DNA from: Piper betle
Lineage: Eukaryota; Streptophyta; Magnoliopsida; Piperales; Piperaceae
Length of the DNA: 64,000 bases
Direction: 5' to 3'
Assembly: GCA_033002965.1 (NCBI GenBank)
Contig: JAURVB010003422.1
Coordinates: forward strand, 58,803 to 122,802
Shown: positions 1-11,811 of the stretch, one piece after another
Numbering within the stretch: position 1 is the stretch's first letter
Layout of the letters: each line of letters starts with the position of its first letter
The notes under the pieces: model-generated
What the model saw: the letters and a program-made list of their open reading frames with translations, nothing else
The model's database searches: none
What the model was told of the DNA's origin: nothing
Made by a program: the position numbers and the translations under genes

Positions 1-149
1 CATCTAAAATAATGAAAATTAATTCTATAAAAGAATGATCAATTGGTATATAAAAGAAAATTTACCTTTGGGATAGTGGACTCTTAGACTTTCAATAAGG
101 TAATGATTGATTTGCATGGTTTTGTGGGAAACACAACTCGGATACCACC
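1..149 (-). mobile_element. Internal leader and primer-binding site of a family-A gypsy element
   Basis: This is the start of the internal region of a minus-strand LTR retrotransposon whose LTR begins at 150. On the minus strand the LTR is followed at once by a primer-binding site, GTGGTATCCGAG (137-148). It resembles the complement of the plant initiator-methionine tRNA 3' end, TGGTATCAGAGC. The remaining bases are AT-rich leader. Any gag lies outside the window. The primer-site match is seen directly; the family assignment rests on the adjoining LTR. Confidence 0.6.
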
Positions 150-845
150 TGAACGACCAGCCTGTTTCGAACCACGAGCCAAGTGTTATTATATGAAACT
201 AAGTGTCTCATAAATTAATTTTCTATTAATTTTCAAGATTTAAAATAAACTCTTGACATAAAAGTTAATATAATAAATGCTCGGAATAATCTAAGCCCCA
301 TGAACCGAACAAAATCACTGCCTGCAAACAATCTTAAGTAAAAAATAGTCCAATAATAGAGTCCTCCAGTTGTTTCGACTCTACCCATCTTTCCATGCTC
401 ATACCTGCGGAGGCAATTCCGCGTTAGTGATAAAAACACTAAGTCGTATAATTAAAAGAAATAATTAATATATTCTACAACATCTGAATTACATCTTTTA
501 GTGATTATGAGCCTATGCTGAGCTCTTAATATGCTGGGAGGGTGGCCGCTCATCCAGCTACAATCCTATGTATGCGCACACACGCTACGTGGCTCTTGGC
601 TTATAGTTACCAATATTTGCCATTGACTCACCCTCACGGTATCACAAGTGCATAATGAGCCGTCTTGCGCCTCTACACCTTGTCACCTTTCGGCATGGGG
701 GCAGATATTTAATCTTTTAGGGGGTGCTGCCCTATGTCGGAGTGAGTCAATTCATTGTCCCCGGTTGCGCTCGGCGCATGGTGGTCAGATATGAACTCAA
801 GTCGACCAAGACTCCCACCTAGTAATTTTTTTTAAGGGTATTGCC
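150..845 (-). repeat. Family-A gypsy LTR, copy A1, truncated
   Basis: This is the 3' part of a minus-oriented LTR. It starts with TGAACGACC on the plus strand (CA-end of the LTR) and is alignable by eye with 5551-6240 and with the reverse complement of 54300-54946. It contains the paired hairpins found in most A/F/G/S LTRs: GCGGA-loop-TCCGC, then TTAGTG-loop-CACTAA, around 405-442. Similarity stops near 845 after a T-rich run, so the 5' half of the LTR is missing. An open frame at 233-439 is not conserved in the other copies and is not a gene. Confidence 0.75.
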
Positions 846-3013
846 TTAATGAGTTATCAGTGTTTACACGAGGTATACATATGACTTTTATAAGTTAGCT
901 AGGATTTTAGGCCTAGATCTAGGCTGTTTTAGCGTTTAGCATCCATTTAGGATTTCATGGGTATTTCATTTACATGCATGATAGGAATTTTGGATCACTC
1001 GATTGTGCCCCTGTGGGCCCAGCTTGATTGAGCTCAGGGTTCAACACCCATTTAACTTCTTGCCTCGATTCTCACCTATAAAGTCAATTTTATGACTCAA
1101 GTAAATTTAGACTTAAGACGGTCTCGATCCGAACTTCCGTCCATATGTATTGTGTATATACCCAATGTGGGCCCCACTAGGCCACGAATTGTCGGAAGTC
1201 CTGATCATGCAACATGGCAAGATCTGAGCCGTCCACTTAGCTTTATCTTCACCCATTGATTTCTAGAGTTTCCATGATTTTCAAATTTTCCACTAGTATG
1301 CCGCTGCCACTTTGGCTCACCGTCGGCGAGTCTCCGCCTCGCCCCCGGCCACCTGACTGGCACCCCCATGATTGCCTCGCGATCAGCTATCAATCCATAC
1401 CCACGGTCTCCACTGGCGATAGAGTTTTTCTTGCTGGTTTCTGCCGTCGCCACCACTATTTGAGCCGCTTTCTGGTGCTAGCGAGCCACCTATCGCGGCA
1501 TCCGACGGCAATTCACCCCTTTCTCGGCCATTTTTCGGCCAGCCAATGGCTGGACTCGGCCGACCGCCACCACCAACGTGGCGGCGACACTAGTTGTGCC
1601 GCCGTCAGCATTTTTATTTAATTATGTATTCTTGTATTGTATAACTATGAAATTATTATTGTTCATAATTATTGAGCATTATTTTTTTATTTTTTTATTT
1701 GTAGAACTATTAATTATTTAATTATTTATATGTTTACTAACACAAGTATATATGATAATTACTCGTTTTTAATCGTGTATTTATATACTATAATTATATT
1801 ATTATTATTTTTATTAGAGTAATATTTATGTTCAAGTATGTATTATTTACCAAATTATCTGTGTGTATTCATTTGGTTATTTTCTATTATTATTATGTCT
1901 TGATTTGCATGCCAGTGTTTAGTTGTAGCCATGTTAGAACTATTTTCTTTATTATGATGTATTGATGATATGAGCACTCACCACGAGCATGTATTATTTA
2001 AGGATATTAGTATTTTACTTAGCAGTGGTGGGTTCCGATGTAGGTCTCGGAGTCCGAGCTCATCGTAAATGTGCAGATACACTTGGAGCTTGGACCACAA
2101 GTCCATAAGACTCTCCCTCTCTGCTTGGGTCCATGCGTGTATAGTTTAATCATGTTTTAGACGTAGGACGACATCAGCGGTGTTTTATCGGATCCCTCTG
2201 ATGTCGGGCCATTTTGTCTATTTCTAAACATGTTTAATAAAACTACAAGGATGAGATCCCTTGTTGGTTTTAAACTAAAGCTCCACAAATATATTATACA
2301 AGTCTCTTTCCTGAGCTTATTATCTGAGTATACACATTTTTATGGTTTTCACGAATAAGAGAGTGAGTGGTATAAAGATATGTATGATTTGCACTAGAAC
2401 TTCTTCAAACTATGAGGTAGTGTAGTGTATGAGGGTACTGTGTAATGCAGCACATTCTTGGAATTTGTGGCATTAACGTAATTGTTCCTTTTGCCACTCG
2501 AGTACATGGCGGGTGAAATATGGAAGATATGACGGCATAAGCATCGTATGCATGAATATAAACATTAGTCATGTATGTTAGCCTGTACTTGCTTAAGTAT
2601 GTTTGCTTACCGCCCTATGTGAGGCAATCTTAAAGTTTCATAAGTTTTTATGGAGAATGGAATACCCTTTTACTAAATTATATTAGTTACTTTTTGGACC
2701 ACTAACACTCGTTATTGACGTTTTTTCATAAAATATATGCAGGTCTTGGAAATCCTGAGTCGACGTTGGTGGAATGATAGATAAATTCTACACACACTTG
2801 AGCTTTGCGCATTTATTTCTTTTCTTACTTTTACTTATATTTAATGTGTTTTGACACATATTTAATAATGTCTTCCATTATTAAGACACCAAAAAGGTTG
2901 TTTCGATCTATTTCATTGATCGAGTCGTATCGACCTACAACTTTAAACATGAGTCAACTCAATCGTAACATTTTTGATTCGCTTCTTAGGTGAACCAAAA
3001 TCAGGGTGTTACA
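846..3013 (+). repeat. LTR of gypsy-like element C1
   Basis: This is an LTR-type sequence ending in GGTGTTACA at 3013, immediately followed by a primer-binding site. A block near 2140-2520 recurs at 38040-38400 and in part at 62990-63060. The last 300 bases recur at 58650-58942. It includes a GC-rich stretch (about 1290-1610) open in several frames, which is typical of these LTRs and not a gene. The left boundary at 846 is only where family-A similarity ends; the true TG start is not identified. Confidence 0.6.
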
Positions 3014-4345
3014 ATTGGTATCAGATCCATGTCTTGGTCAATTGAGATGGAAAACTTTTGTTTTGAGCCAAGTGTGTGAAGTTATACTTGGCCAAGTCGA
3101 CAGGTATTTTCTTAAGAATTCAGATTGTGTGCTGAGTTAGACCTGAACAGTGCATGTTTCAATCTTAATAGTTATATAAGTTTTGAGAAATGAGATTATA
3201 ATTTCAGTAGATACCAGCATGGATCTCATGCCATGAAAAGCTTAGAGACTTGTCCTTCCCTTTACTATGCCAGAGATTTGGACTACTTAGATGGTTCACA
3301 TATTCAATTAGCTGAAGTTGAGATAAATAGTGACCAGGAGTACTTGGAGCATAAATGAGAGTTTAGACAGATGACTTGAGATGAACCACTTGTAGGAGAT
3401 AACCGTGGATGAGGATGAGTAGCGAGGTGGATATACAGTCTCATGGATACTTCACGGCCTCCCCTTCTTCCACTAGTGTATGTCTATCCAAATAGTATTG
3501 TTGGTCACTTTTCAGCAGATAGAGGCCTGAAAACACTGAGAATGAAGAAAATTACATTTGAACATGGATTTAGATGGTTGAGCGAATTTCACTCAATCTG
3601 CCAAGACCAAATTAGTGATTTCTATTGAGAACCAATCAATGCTTATGTTAACAGTTACTCAAGATTCTAACAGACTAGTGTGGGCTCAACATTATCTTTC
3701 CAACATATGTGTCATCACTATGATCTAGACCCCTTCTAATTAGACATGCATGGTTGGATAACATAAGCCGAGTTGATAGCGACTACTTCTAGGGAAATAA
3801 ACACATGGGTATAAACATGCCAAAGACAATAATGGGTTCATGACGTACATGATCGGGATTAGATCTTGAGCATTTGGAAGCACAACCGTCATCCGTGATG
3901 CACAACCACGGTTCAAGTAGCACAACCATTGTATGTGATGCACAACCACCATCCGTATATTGCACTACCGCAGACCGAGTGGAGCAGTTATTATGGAAGA
4001 AAGGGCCAAGTAGTTACCTCACCCTACAAGAGGACAACTACTTGAAGATATTCTTAGCATTGCATAGAGACCACATGTCATAGTTTCAGAGCAGAGTAGA
4101 GTCAGAGCACAGGGTAGTATGATCTCCAGATGGGATGCCCACTATGGTTAGATTGTTCAATCAGCATGACAACAGATTTATGAGTTATAGCCAGGGTATA
4201 CAAATCATGTAGATCATCAGACATGTAGTGTGACCTCAGCCAATGAGAGGTATTCAACTCGCATTAGAGCCATTGGCATAGATGATGGGTTTAGTGAGTG
4301 CACCGGAGGAATTAACGTTTGATACCGCTTGAATGGTCCATGTGA
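3014..4345 (+). pseudogene. Decayed internal region of element C1
   Basis: This stretch follows the primer site and should have held the leader and gag. Open frames are short (60-70 codons) and I recognise no gag, protease or polymerase motif. Stops are dense in all frames. A short AGCACAACC-type repeat occurs near 3880-3950. I treat it as a long-dead internal region rather than a host sequence because an LTR and primer site precede it and LTR-end sequence follows it. Confidence 0.4.
3016..3026 (+). promoter_or_regulatory. Primer-binding site of element C1
   Basis: TGGTATCAGAT lies two bases after the LTR end. It matches ten of the first eleven bases of the usual plant tRNA-iMet primer site and fixes the plus orientation of the element. 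Confidence 0.75.
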
Positions 4346-4692
4346 AGGGCATGTGTTGAGATATGAAGCCTTATCACCTGAAGAATGCCTTGTGTTTATT
4401 TTCTTTGTATGAAGGGTATATGGAACATGTTTTATGACCGTCGCCTAACCCTTTTGCATAACTGCATTATTGTTTAATAAGATGCTTAGGCAAAAGGATA
4501 AAAATAAGTATAAGAAATGAGTCCTCTATAGTGTGTAATACATATGCATATGTTATTGGCTCCCTTTATAATTTTCCATCTTAAGCCTTCTTAATGGTTA
4601 AGATGCTAGTCTAATTTATTGGTCGAAGGAATAGTTAACCAATTTTTAATGTCTTGATTTAGACTGGCATCGGACCGGACAGGGTGTTACAA
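4346..4692 (+). repeat. Terminal part of a second C-type LTR
   Basis: The beginning resembles 39045-39130 and 63880-63990, which also carry a GAAGAATG/CCTTGTG-like stretch followed by an AT-rich tract. The end, GGGTGTTACA at about 4683-4692, resembles the ends of the LTRs at 3013 and 55129. It is probably what remains of the 3' LTR of element C1 after a large internal deletion. No TSD was found. Confidence 0.4.
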
Positions 4693-5039
4693 TAATAGTT
4701 GAGGTAGACATACATTTAATGTTATAGATAGTCATATAAATGAATTATTCTTTGTGTTATTATAATTTTTTTTACATAGACATGTAGTAATTAAGTACAT
4801 AAAATCTATAAAATAACGTAAGTACATAAAAAATAATATGTGAGTTCTTCTTATATAGGAGTAATATTTATTCTTTCTTAAGTGATAAAAAATTTGATAG
4901 ATTTATCTCTTTATTATCTAATAAGGATATGTTATATTTATAATAAAATTTATTATATATATTAATTTAGATTTTGATGGGGCACACCATTACAAGTATA
5001 TCATTATCGTATATGCCAACAAGTCTCAATCAAATATCT
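4693..5039. other. AT-rich stretch without recognisable content
   Basis: This AT-rich sequence lies between the LTR end at 4692 and the first recognisable copia coding sequence. It could be the truncated 5' portion of element J or simple spacer. No ORF, hairpin or repeat stood out. Confidence 0.3.
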
Positions 5040-5094
5040 ATATAAAGATCGTGATTGTTATTTTGAATGTTACCCACATATTTTCTTTGCGAAG

Positions 5095-5550
5095 GATCGG
5101 CAAACATGGCACCACACTGCTACAAGGACGGACTAAAGAGGACCTCTATTTGTTTGATCCACCATCATCTTGCCCTCCACAATATCTTCTTTCTCAGTCT
5201 ACTTCTTGTGATATTTGGCATTAGGTCATCCCTCTCCTTCAATTGTTAGATAGACTTTAGCAAATAAAAATGTTCCCTATTAAAAAATAAATGTATTGAA
5301 CTCGGTTTGTTCCTCTTGTCAACCATCCAAAATTCAATCTTTTCCTTTTCTTGATAATAGTTTTAAAGGAAGCATGCTTTTGGATATTGTTTCTGTGGTC
5401 ATTTGGGGCCCTACTCCAATTAATTCTCATGATGGGTTTTATCATTATATATCATTTATTGATATTTTTAGTAAGTTCACTCATCACGTTTCATGTCCCT
5501 ATATTCCACAGTAAAATAGTGTTGTTGAAAAGAAATACAGGCACAACATA
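5095..5550 (+). pseudogene. Copia J GAG-pre-integrase and integrase N-terminal remnant
   Basis: Spliced across frames, the translation shows ILTGRTKEDLYLF, then LLQLLDRL, then CSSCQPSK (zinc-finger cysteines), then WGPTPINSHDGFYHYISFID. These are the typical run of GAG-pre-integrase and the start of the copia integrase core. It continues to VVEKKYRHNI, the region after the catalytic glutamate. The stretch between FIDIFSKFT and this last motif is missing, so most of the core and the second catalytic Asp are deleted. Stops and frame changes rule out function. The sequence continues at 7021 beyond an inserted LTR. Confidence 0.75.
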
Positions 5551-6864
5551 CGTAATGACCCGCCCGTTCCGAGCCACGAGCCAAGTATTACTATACAAAA
5601 CTAAGTGTCTCGTAAATTAATTATCTATTAATTTTCAATCATTTTAAATATACTATCAGTTCAGAATAATTTAAGCCCATGTACCGAACCAAAATCCCAT
5701 TGCCATGCAAACAATCTCGAGGAAAGAATAGTCTAATAATAGAGTCCTCCAGTTGTCCCAACTCTACCCATCCTTCTTTGTTCATACCTGCGACGACAAT
5801 TCCGCGTTAGTAATAAAACCACTAAGTAGTATAATTACAAGAAATAATTAATATATTCCACAACATCTGAATTGCGTCTTTTAGTGATTATGAGCCTATA
5901 CTGAGCTCTTAATATGCTGGGAGGGTGGTCGCCCATCCAACTACAATCCCATGTATGCGCACACACGCTACGTGGCCCTCGGCCTGTAGTTACCGATAAT
6001 TGCCATTGATTCACCCTCTCGATATCACAAGTGCATAATGGCCATCTTGCGCCACTGCGCCTTGTCACCCCTTTCGTCATGGGGGCAGGTATTTAATCTT
6101 TCAGGGGGTGCTGCCCCGTGTCGGATTGAGTCAATTCATTAACCCCCGGTTGCGCTCGACGCATGGTAGTCGAATATGAACTCAAGCCGACCAAGACTTC
6201 CACATAGTAATTTTTTTAAGGGTGCTGCCCTGTGTCAGACTGAGCCAATTCTTTGACCCTGGTTGCACTCGGCGCATGGTGATCGAATGTGGACTCAAGC
6301 CGACCAAGACTCCCAAATCGAAATATATAGCATTTCAAGTAATTATACGGACCTGGTATTGTGATGAAGAACCCGCAACTATGACACACGATCCTAAAGC
6401 CTTCCCTTTGTGAGTCAAATGTGTTCACAAACTATCCAGAGGATGTTTATCATTTAACAATAGAATTCTCCTTTGTATAGAAGAATATGTGTAGAATTCA
6501 AAAAGTCACTACATTAAATTTTATTAATATGTGTGGAATTGAAGAAGGTACTACATTAAATTTTATGGAAAAGAACGTAATCACAAATGATTATATTAAA
6601 TGCCAACAATTAGTTTGATAATGAAAAGTTAAAAATTTATTATTTACTTAATGTGAATGAATGTTAAATCGCACTCATAACTCCAAATCCCAAAAATTCA
6701 ATAAACAAAATTTATTTAAAATCATTCATTAATAACATTATACTGATATGATAAAGGTCAATATTGATTCTTAAGAATAATATTATTTATGGCTCATTCT
6801 TAAGATTTACAAAACCCTAAATAAAATAGCCTAATTATTATTATTATTATTTCGGGGTTTTACA
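5551..6864 (-). repeat. Family-A gypsy solo LTR, copy A2
   Basis: This is a complete minus-oriented LTR of about 1.31 kb. Its 5' end is TGTAAAACCCCG (plus strand ends CGGGGTTTTACA at 6864). Its 3' end has decayed from the expected TGTAACGACCC to CGTAATGACCC at 5551. It matches 50261-54946 of element A3 once the nested insert there is removed, and 150-845 of A1. Two successive copies of a GGTCGGCTTGAG...GACTCAGTC module lie at about 6120-6220 and 6225-6320. No internal region adjoins it, so it is a solo LTR or half of a composite with the E-type LTR at 6869-7020. Confidence 0.8.
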
Positions 6865-6868
6865 ATAT

Positions 6869-7020
6869 TGTGAGATCCCTCAACTTAAACCCACATCTAA
6901 TACCTACTGGGTGAAGATCCTGTTTATAAATGAGAATGAACAATAAATCTTTAACTTGGGTCACCACGTTTAAAAAGATGATTTAGCCCATTACGTTGCA
7001 CTTTGGGCCGGGTCGTAACA
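6869..7020 (+). repeat. Single E-type (TRIM) LTR abutting A2
   Basis: This 152-bp sequence begins TGTGAGATCCC and ends GGGTCGTAACA. It is the same sequence as the terminal repeats of the TRIMs at 19399-19864 and 50908-51366 (151-153 bp each), here as one copy. It begins four bases from the 5' end of A2 and lies in the opposite orientation. Its own flanks (AATAT and TCATA) do not match, but ACATA before A2 (5546-5550) and TCATA after it (7021-7025) match at four of five bases. Confidence 0.75.
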
Positions 7021-7330
7021 TCATAGAACCGGCTTAGCATTGCTCTCACATAGCTCCATGCCAACTCATTTTGGGATTCAGCCTTTTACACAACAGTCTA
7101 CTTAATTAATTCTTCGTGAAGCCTATATTCTAAATCTAGATTGCCATGGTAAATTTTGTTCAAAAATTCTCCTAATTATTCTTCCTTAATTTACTCGGAT
7201 GAGCTAGTACCCACGCTTTAGTCAAGCCTCCAAAAATTCTAAATGGTTCAATGCTTTGTTAACCAATAGAACCTGGACATTAGTTCCTCCACCCGCCCCT
7301 GGCCGTTCGTGTAAGTGGGTATTTCGTATA
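7021..7330 (+). pseudogene. Copia J integrase C-terminal remnant
   Basis: This resumes exactly where 5550 left off. Across frames it reads EPA, ALLSHSSMPTHF, then a stretch like the copia integrase region that usually reads HFWDSAFLTAVYLINR. After about 7130 the frame is lost and only scattered similarity remains. It precedes the reverse transcriptase segment at 7415. The continuity across the 1.47-kb insert shows the insert arrived after element J. Confidence 0.6.
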
Positions 7331-7394
7331 AAATATAAGCCTAACGGATTAGTTGATCACTAGAAGGCCTAATTAATGGCCAAGGGATTTCATC

Positions 7395-7412
7395 AGAGAG
7401 AGAGAGAGAGAG
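7395..7412. repeat. (AG)n microsatellite
   Basis: A run of about nine AG dinucleotides lies just before the reverse transcriptase segment of element J. It probably expanded inside the dead element. Confidence 0.85.
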
Positions 7413-7414
7413 GG

Positions 7415-7956
7415 AGTTGATTATATTGATACTTTTCGCCCATTTGCCAAGCCAGTAACTATTCGAGTAATTTGAAGCATTGCCTTAACCCACAATTGGC
7501 ATCAAATGGATGTCCAAAATACATTTTTGCATGGATACCTAAACGAGGATGTTTACATGACACAATCACCTATCTTTGTGGATGATGGATATCCTAATCA
7601 TGTTTCTAAACTTCAACGGTCATTATATGGACTCAAGGACTTGGTACATTCATTTGTCTACTTTATTATTTGAGATCGGTTTACTTGGTAGGTAGACACG
7701 CCCCTTTTTTGTAAATTGATGGGCATGACATCATATTTATGCTTATTTATATTGATGATATAACTATTATTTCCAGCTTATGCAGATTGCTTCAATATGT
7801 CATTCAGGTGTTGAGCTCTCACTTTGCTTTGAAAGACCTTGATGGACTCCATTACATTTTAGGCATTGAAGCTACCTTCCACTATGGTACACTTCATCTC
7901 TCTCTACAAAAGTTTGTTGTAGATGTCCTCAAAAGACACTTTATGGATAGTGTTAC
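7415..7956 (+). pseudogene. Copia J reverse transcriptase, N-terminal and central remnant
   Basis: The copia reverse transcriptase (RVT_2) is recognisable: DYIDTFAPFAKP-like start at about 7418, [20 protein letters not shown], then [12 protein letters not shown]. After a frame change near 7640-7735 comes LLIYIDDITIISS, in which the catalytic YVDD motif appears as YIDD, then ALKDLDGLHYILGIE. The coding sequence breaks at 7956, where copia element H1 is inserted, and resumes at 14220. In-frame stops and the lost RNase H make it inactive. Confidence 0.8.
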
Positions 7957-8404
7957 TGTTAGACCTTTATAAAACTTAGACTTAAAAACAAAAATTATTC
8001 TTCATATCAAATCATCAAGTAAATAAAATTGGATAGCGGAAGTGTACTTGAATCCATAAAAGCAAAATAATTCTTTACCTCCTTAGGTTCTGAATATTCC
8101 AAAATTCAATACTAATTTTCAAAACCAAAGTTATAGCACAATGGGATACCAGAATCAAAACTATTTATGAATTCAGAAACCATAACCTACTTATTTATAA
8201 CCTCAGTTTCATAATTTCAATTTGACCCCCATTATAAAAGAGAAATTACGAAAATGATATCTACACATTAAATTCCACACCTTTATTTATGGCCCATAAA
8301 TACTTAACTTTAATAGATCAATTGAATTTAAGCCAACCTTAAATAACAGAATATGATACAATTCTAGATTCATATATATATATATATATGTCCAACATCC
8401 AACA
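7957..8404 (-). repeat. H1 3' LTR
   Basis: This 448-bp LTR reads TGTTAGACC...CATCCAACA on the plus strand and is alignable with 13777-14219. It contains a (TA)n run at 8372-8389. On the minus strand it follows the polypurine tract AAGTGGGAGAT (plus 8405-8417), which identifies it as the 3' LTR. Confidence 0.85.
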
Positions 8405-8829
8405 ATCTCCCACTTGGACTATATATATATATACACACAAAGATAATTGTATATAACCTTATGAGCTCAAAAATAACACATGCTATTATTCCAAAATAAC
8501 AATCTCGTCCATTAATTAATGTCAATATAGGATCAAGGCGATTTTTCATTACATTTATCGTAACTAAACCCATCCATGGTCACATACATCAACATAATTA
8601 AATGACATAGATTAAGTGTGGATGTGTAGTATGAAAATTAGATGTAATTTGATCTGAACATGCCTATTTTCAACTGGTGCAACCTTATGAGATCACCAAA
8701 ATAAAGTGAAAGAGTAAAACATAAACCAAATACTACAATAAAGCAAACCCCACTAAAGTAGCATATCATTAAATAATACTACACCTATATGAGCAGCATG
8801 CTCACGAAATAACTTGGGCAGTAAACTTA
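8405..8829 (-). other. H1 3' untranslated region
   Basis: This AT-rich non-coding sequence lies between RNase H and the polypurine tract, which is complementary to plus 8405-8417. No coding frame was recognised. It includes a second short TA run around 8421-8431. Confidence 0.6.
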
Positions 8830-9317
8830 GTAAGCGGATATGAAACCATGAAGTTTGTCCCAATATGTTCTATAGAGACGTTACCGAAACTTGCACACTC
8901 TAAACTCTTTCTTCCACTACAAGGTACTTGATCTCTATGAGTTCCTGTTGTTATTTGAATATGATACTGCAGACTGATTGTTATAAAATAACTTAAGTGG
9001 TCTTTCAATATTATCAACAATACGCAGCCCTGTGACAAAATTCTGCAACCATTTCCCTAATTGGATGCCTCATAACAAGCTATGAATTTAGTTGCCATGG
9101 TGGAAGAAGCTATGAGTGTTTGCTTAGCACTCTTCCAAGAAATAGCTCCTCTAGCAAGTAGGTAGACATAACCAGAAGTGGATCGACGACTATATTGACA
9201 TGTGGCAAAATCGGAATTAGAATTCCCAATGATCTCAAGTTGATCTGACTTCCGATATGTAAGCATGTAATGTTTTGTTCTATGAAGATACCTCATGACT
9301 TTATTTCCTACTTCCAA
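8830..9317 (-). pseudogene. H1 RNase H remnant
   Basis: The minus strand reads VMRYLHRTKHYMLTYRKSD, then NSDFATCQYSRRSTSGYVY, GAISWKSAKQ and FIACYEASN. This is the standard copia RNase H, with the catalytic Asp kept in the SDFA motif. After EASN (about 9060) a frame change leads into VDNIERPLKLF-like sequence down to about 8900, where the frame is lost. The product would have degraded the RNA template during reverse transcription. The same segment of H2 (29040-29330) carries a small internal deletion here. Confidence 0.8.
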
Positions 9318-9319
9318 TA

Positions 9320-10469
9320 ATCTGATCTCAAATTACTTAAATGTCTGCCCAACATTCCAACAATATATGCAATATATGGATGCGTACAAACTTGAGTATA
9401 CATAATACTTCCTATTGCTAAAGCATAGGGAATCTTATGCTTTTCATTTCCTTTTGTGTCGATTTTAGGACACTAATTGAGACTGAATTTGTCTCCTTTA
9501 GAAACAAGGGTATCTCCTAGTTTACAACCTTGCATGCCAAATCTCTTAAGCACTTTTTCTTCATTGGTCTTTTGTGATAATCCGAGTATACACCAAGAGC
9601 GATCCCGATCTATTTGAATCCCTAAACAAAAGAGGCATTTCCAAGATCTTTCATTTCAAATTTCATTGATAAAAATCCTCTTGGTGTCGTGCAAGAAACC
9701 TATATCATTATTGGCAAGGAATATACCATCAATATATAAAACAAAAAATTAATACTTACTCCCACTGAACTTATGGTATATTCAATCATCAATCGCATGC
9801 ATCTCAAAACTGAACGAGAGAATAAATTAATGAAATTTGTGATACCATTGACGAGAAGTTCGCTTAAGTCCATATATGGATTTCTTTAATTTGGAAACCA
9901 TATTCTTTGAATCTTCCGATACAAAAGTTTTCTGGTTGCACCATATAAATTGTTTCATCAATATCATCATTTAGAAACACAGTCTTTACATCCATCTGAT
10001 GTAACTCAAGATCAAAATGTGCCACTAATGCCATAATTATTATGAATGAGTCTTTCGATGAAATTGGAGAGAAAGTCCCATTATAATCGATGCATTCCTT
10101 TTGAGTAAAGCCCATTGCAACAAGACGAGCCTTATATCTTTCTACATTACCTTTCGAATCATTTTTAGTTTTAAGTAGCCATTTATAACCAATGGGTTTC
10201 GCACCTTTAGGCAATGGAACAAGATCCCAAATGTCATTATCTTTCATGAACTTTATCTCTTTATTCATGACATCAATCCACTTTTGAGAATTAGAACTCT
10301 TCATGGCCTGATGAAAGTTGATTGGATCATCTTCCATTCTTCCAATGTTATCCTCATGTTCTTGAAGAAAAATGATATAATCATCTAAAATTGTATTTCT
10401 CCTTTCTCTTGTGGATCTCCTCAATGGCATTTCCTCTTGAGGTTGTTGATTTTCCTTTTCAGGTATCAC
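9320..10469 (-). pseudogene. H1 reverse transcriptase remnant
   Basis: The N-terminal half (9864-10469) is open. It has an LRRSTRERR linker, WIDVMNKEI, GYKWLLKTKNDSKG, RYKARLVAMGFTQKECIDY and MDVKTVFLNDDIDETIYMV, the fingers and palm of the copia RVT_2 domain. Below 9864 the frame is broken repeatedly. The region of the YVDD catalytic motif (about 9700-9760) can be followed only by alignment with H2, which reads LYVDDILLASND there. The C-terminal GDTPVSKGDKFSLN-like region is at about 9480-9530. The element cannot encode an active enzyme. Confidence 0.85.
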
Positions 10470-10639
10470 TTAATGATTGTGATTATGGAGAATCTCAATA
10501 TTGTCTTGTAATTCTAGTATTTTTTTCTTGAACAACATCGGGAATATGATCTTGATTATTGTCAAGAACAATCATAGGAAGAGAAACAGATTCTTTTTCA
10601 AAGAAAAAGTTTCTAACTTTATTTCCCCTCTACAAACTC

Positions 10640-11810
10640 AACATCCTCAAAGAACTTGGCATTCCCGGATCAAAGAATGACTTATTATGGGATTATAAAA
10701 CTTATACCCTCTAGACCGTTCAGAGTGCCCAACAAAATAGCTGCTAACTATTCTTAAATCTAGTTTCCTTTGATTTGGCCTATAAGGCCTTACCTTTGTT
10801 AGACAACCCCAAATGCATAAATGCTTAATACTGGGTTATTTGTCAGTCCACAATTCATAAGGGGTCTTAATTGTTGCCTTAATTGGTATTCTATTAAGAA
10901 GATATGCTACTATCTTTAGTGCCTCACCCTAGAGTGAATCAGATAAAGTAGTATGAGCAATCATACTTCTTACCATGTCTTTAATGTTTGGTTTCGTCTC
11001 TCAACAACACCATTCATGCTAGGAGTACCTGGCATTGTGTATTGTGGATAATTCCACACACCTCTAGGAATTTGGCAAATGGTCCTGGACATTGTACACT
11101 TGATCCATTATATCTACCATAGTATTCACCATCACGATCAGATTTGAAAGCCTTAATAGTTTTATCAAGTTGGTTCTCAACTTTAACCTGATATGCCTTA
11201 AACATGTCCAATGTTTGAGACTTCTCATGAAAGATATAAAGGTAACCATAACGAGAATAATCGTCTATGAATGTAATAAAATATTGTTGACCATTCAAAG
11301 AAGTCGTAGAAAATGGCCCACAAATGTCCATATGTATTAGTTCTAAGACGCTTGAATATCTATTGGCACTTAGTCTCCTTATATTTGTTTGTTTTCCCTT
11401 AATGCACTCAGCACAGACTTGAAGATCTGATAAATTAAGAGAATCAAGAATTCTATCTAACATAAGTCGTTCAATTTTTTGTTTAAAAATATGTACTAAA
11501 ATGCTTATGCCAGAGTAAAGCATAATTCTCATTGGTTAATTTTCTTTTCATACCACTTAAACCTACATGCAAAGTTTCCTTAAAAGATCTAATAGTATCA
11601 AGTAAATATAGATTATCATAAAAAAACAAGGAACATGTACCCACAATATTTGAATTTAGAAAGAGATTAAACTTATTATTTCTAAATGAACAAGAGTAAC
11701 CAGATTTGTCCAATATAAAAATAGAAACCAAATAATATCCTATCTTCAATAATAATCTAAAAATCCCAATTGCTTCAAAAAACTGATTTGTCATCACCCA
11801 CATAGATGAA
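10640..11810 (-). pseudogene. H1 integrase remnant with GAG-pre-integrase region
   Basis: Within 11014-11532 the minus strand reads [11 protein letters not shown] (zinc-finger cysteines), MDICGPF (first catalytic Asp), [12 protein letters not shown] and SDRDGEYYG (second catalytic Asp). The frame then shifts near 11040, and the NGVVERR-type motif with the catalytic Glu can be followed only in another frame near 11000. The 10640-10990 part matches the H2 sequence encoding [15 protein letters not shown] to YFVGYS. The first two catalytic residues survive, unlike in H2, where the second Asp codon reads Asn. The upstream LWHKH motif belongs to the GAG-pre-integrase domain. Confidence 0.85.
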
Positions 11811-11811
11811 T

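Noticed and set aside
1256..1621. A 121-codon plus-strand frame, with an opposite frame at 1205-1456
   Set aside because: It lies in the GC-rich zone of the C1 LTR; the related stretch at 44230-44540 does not keep the frame.
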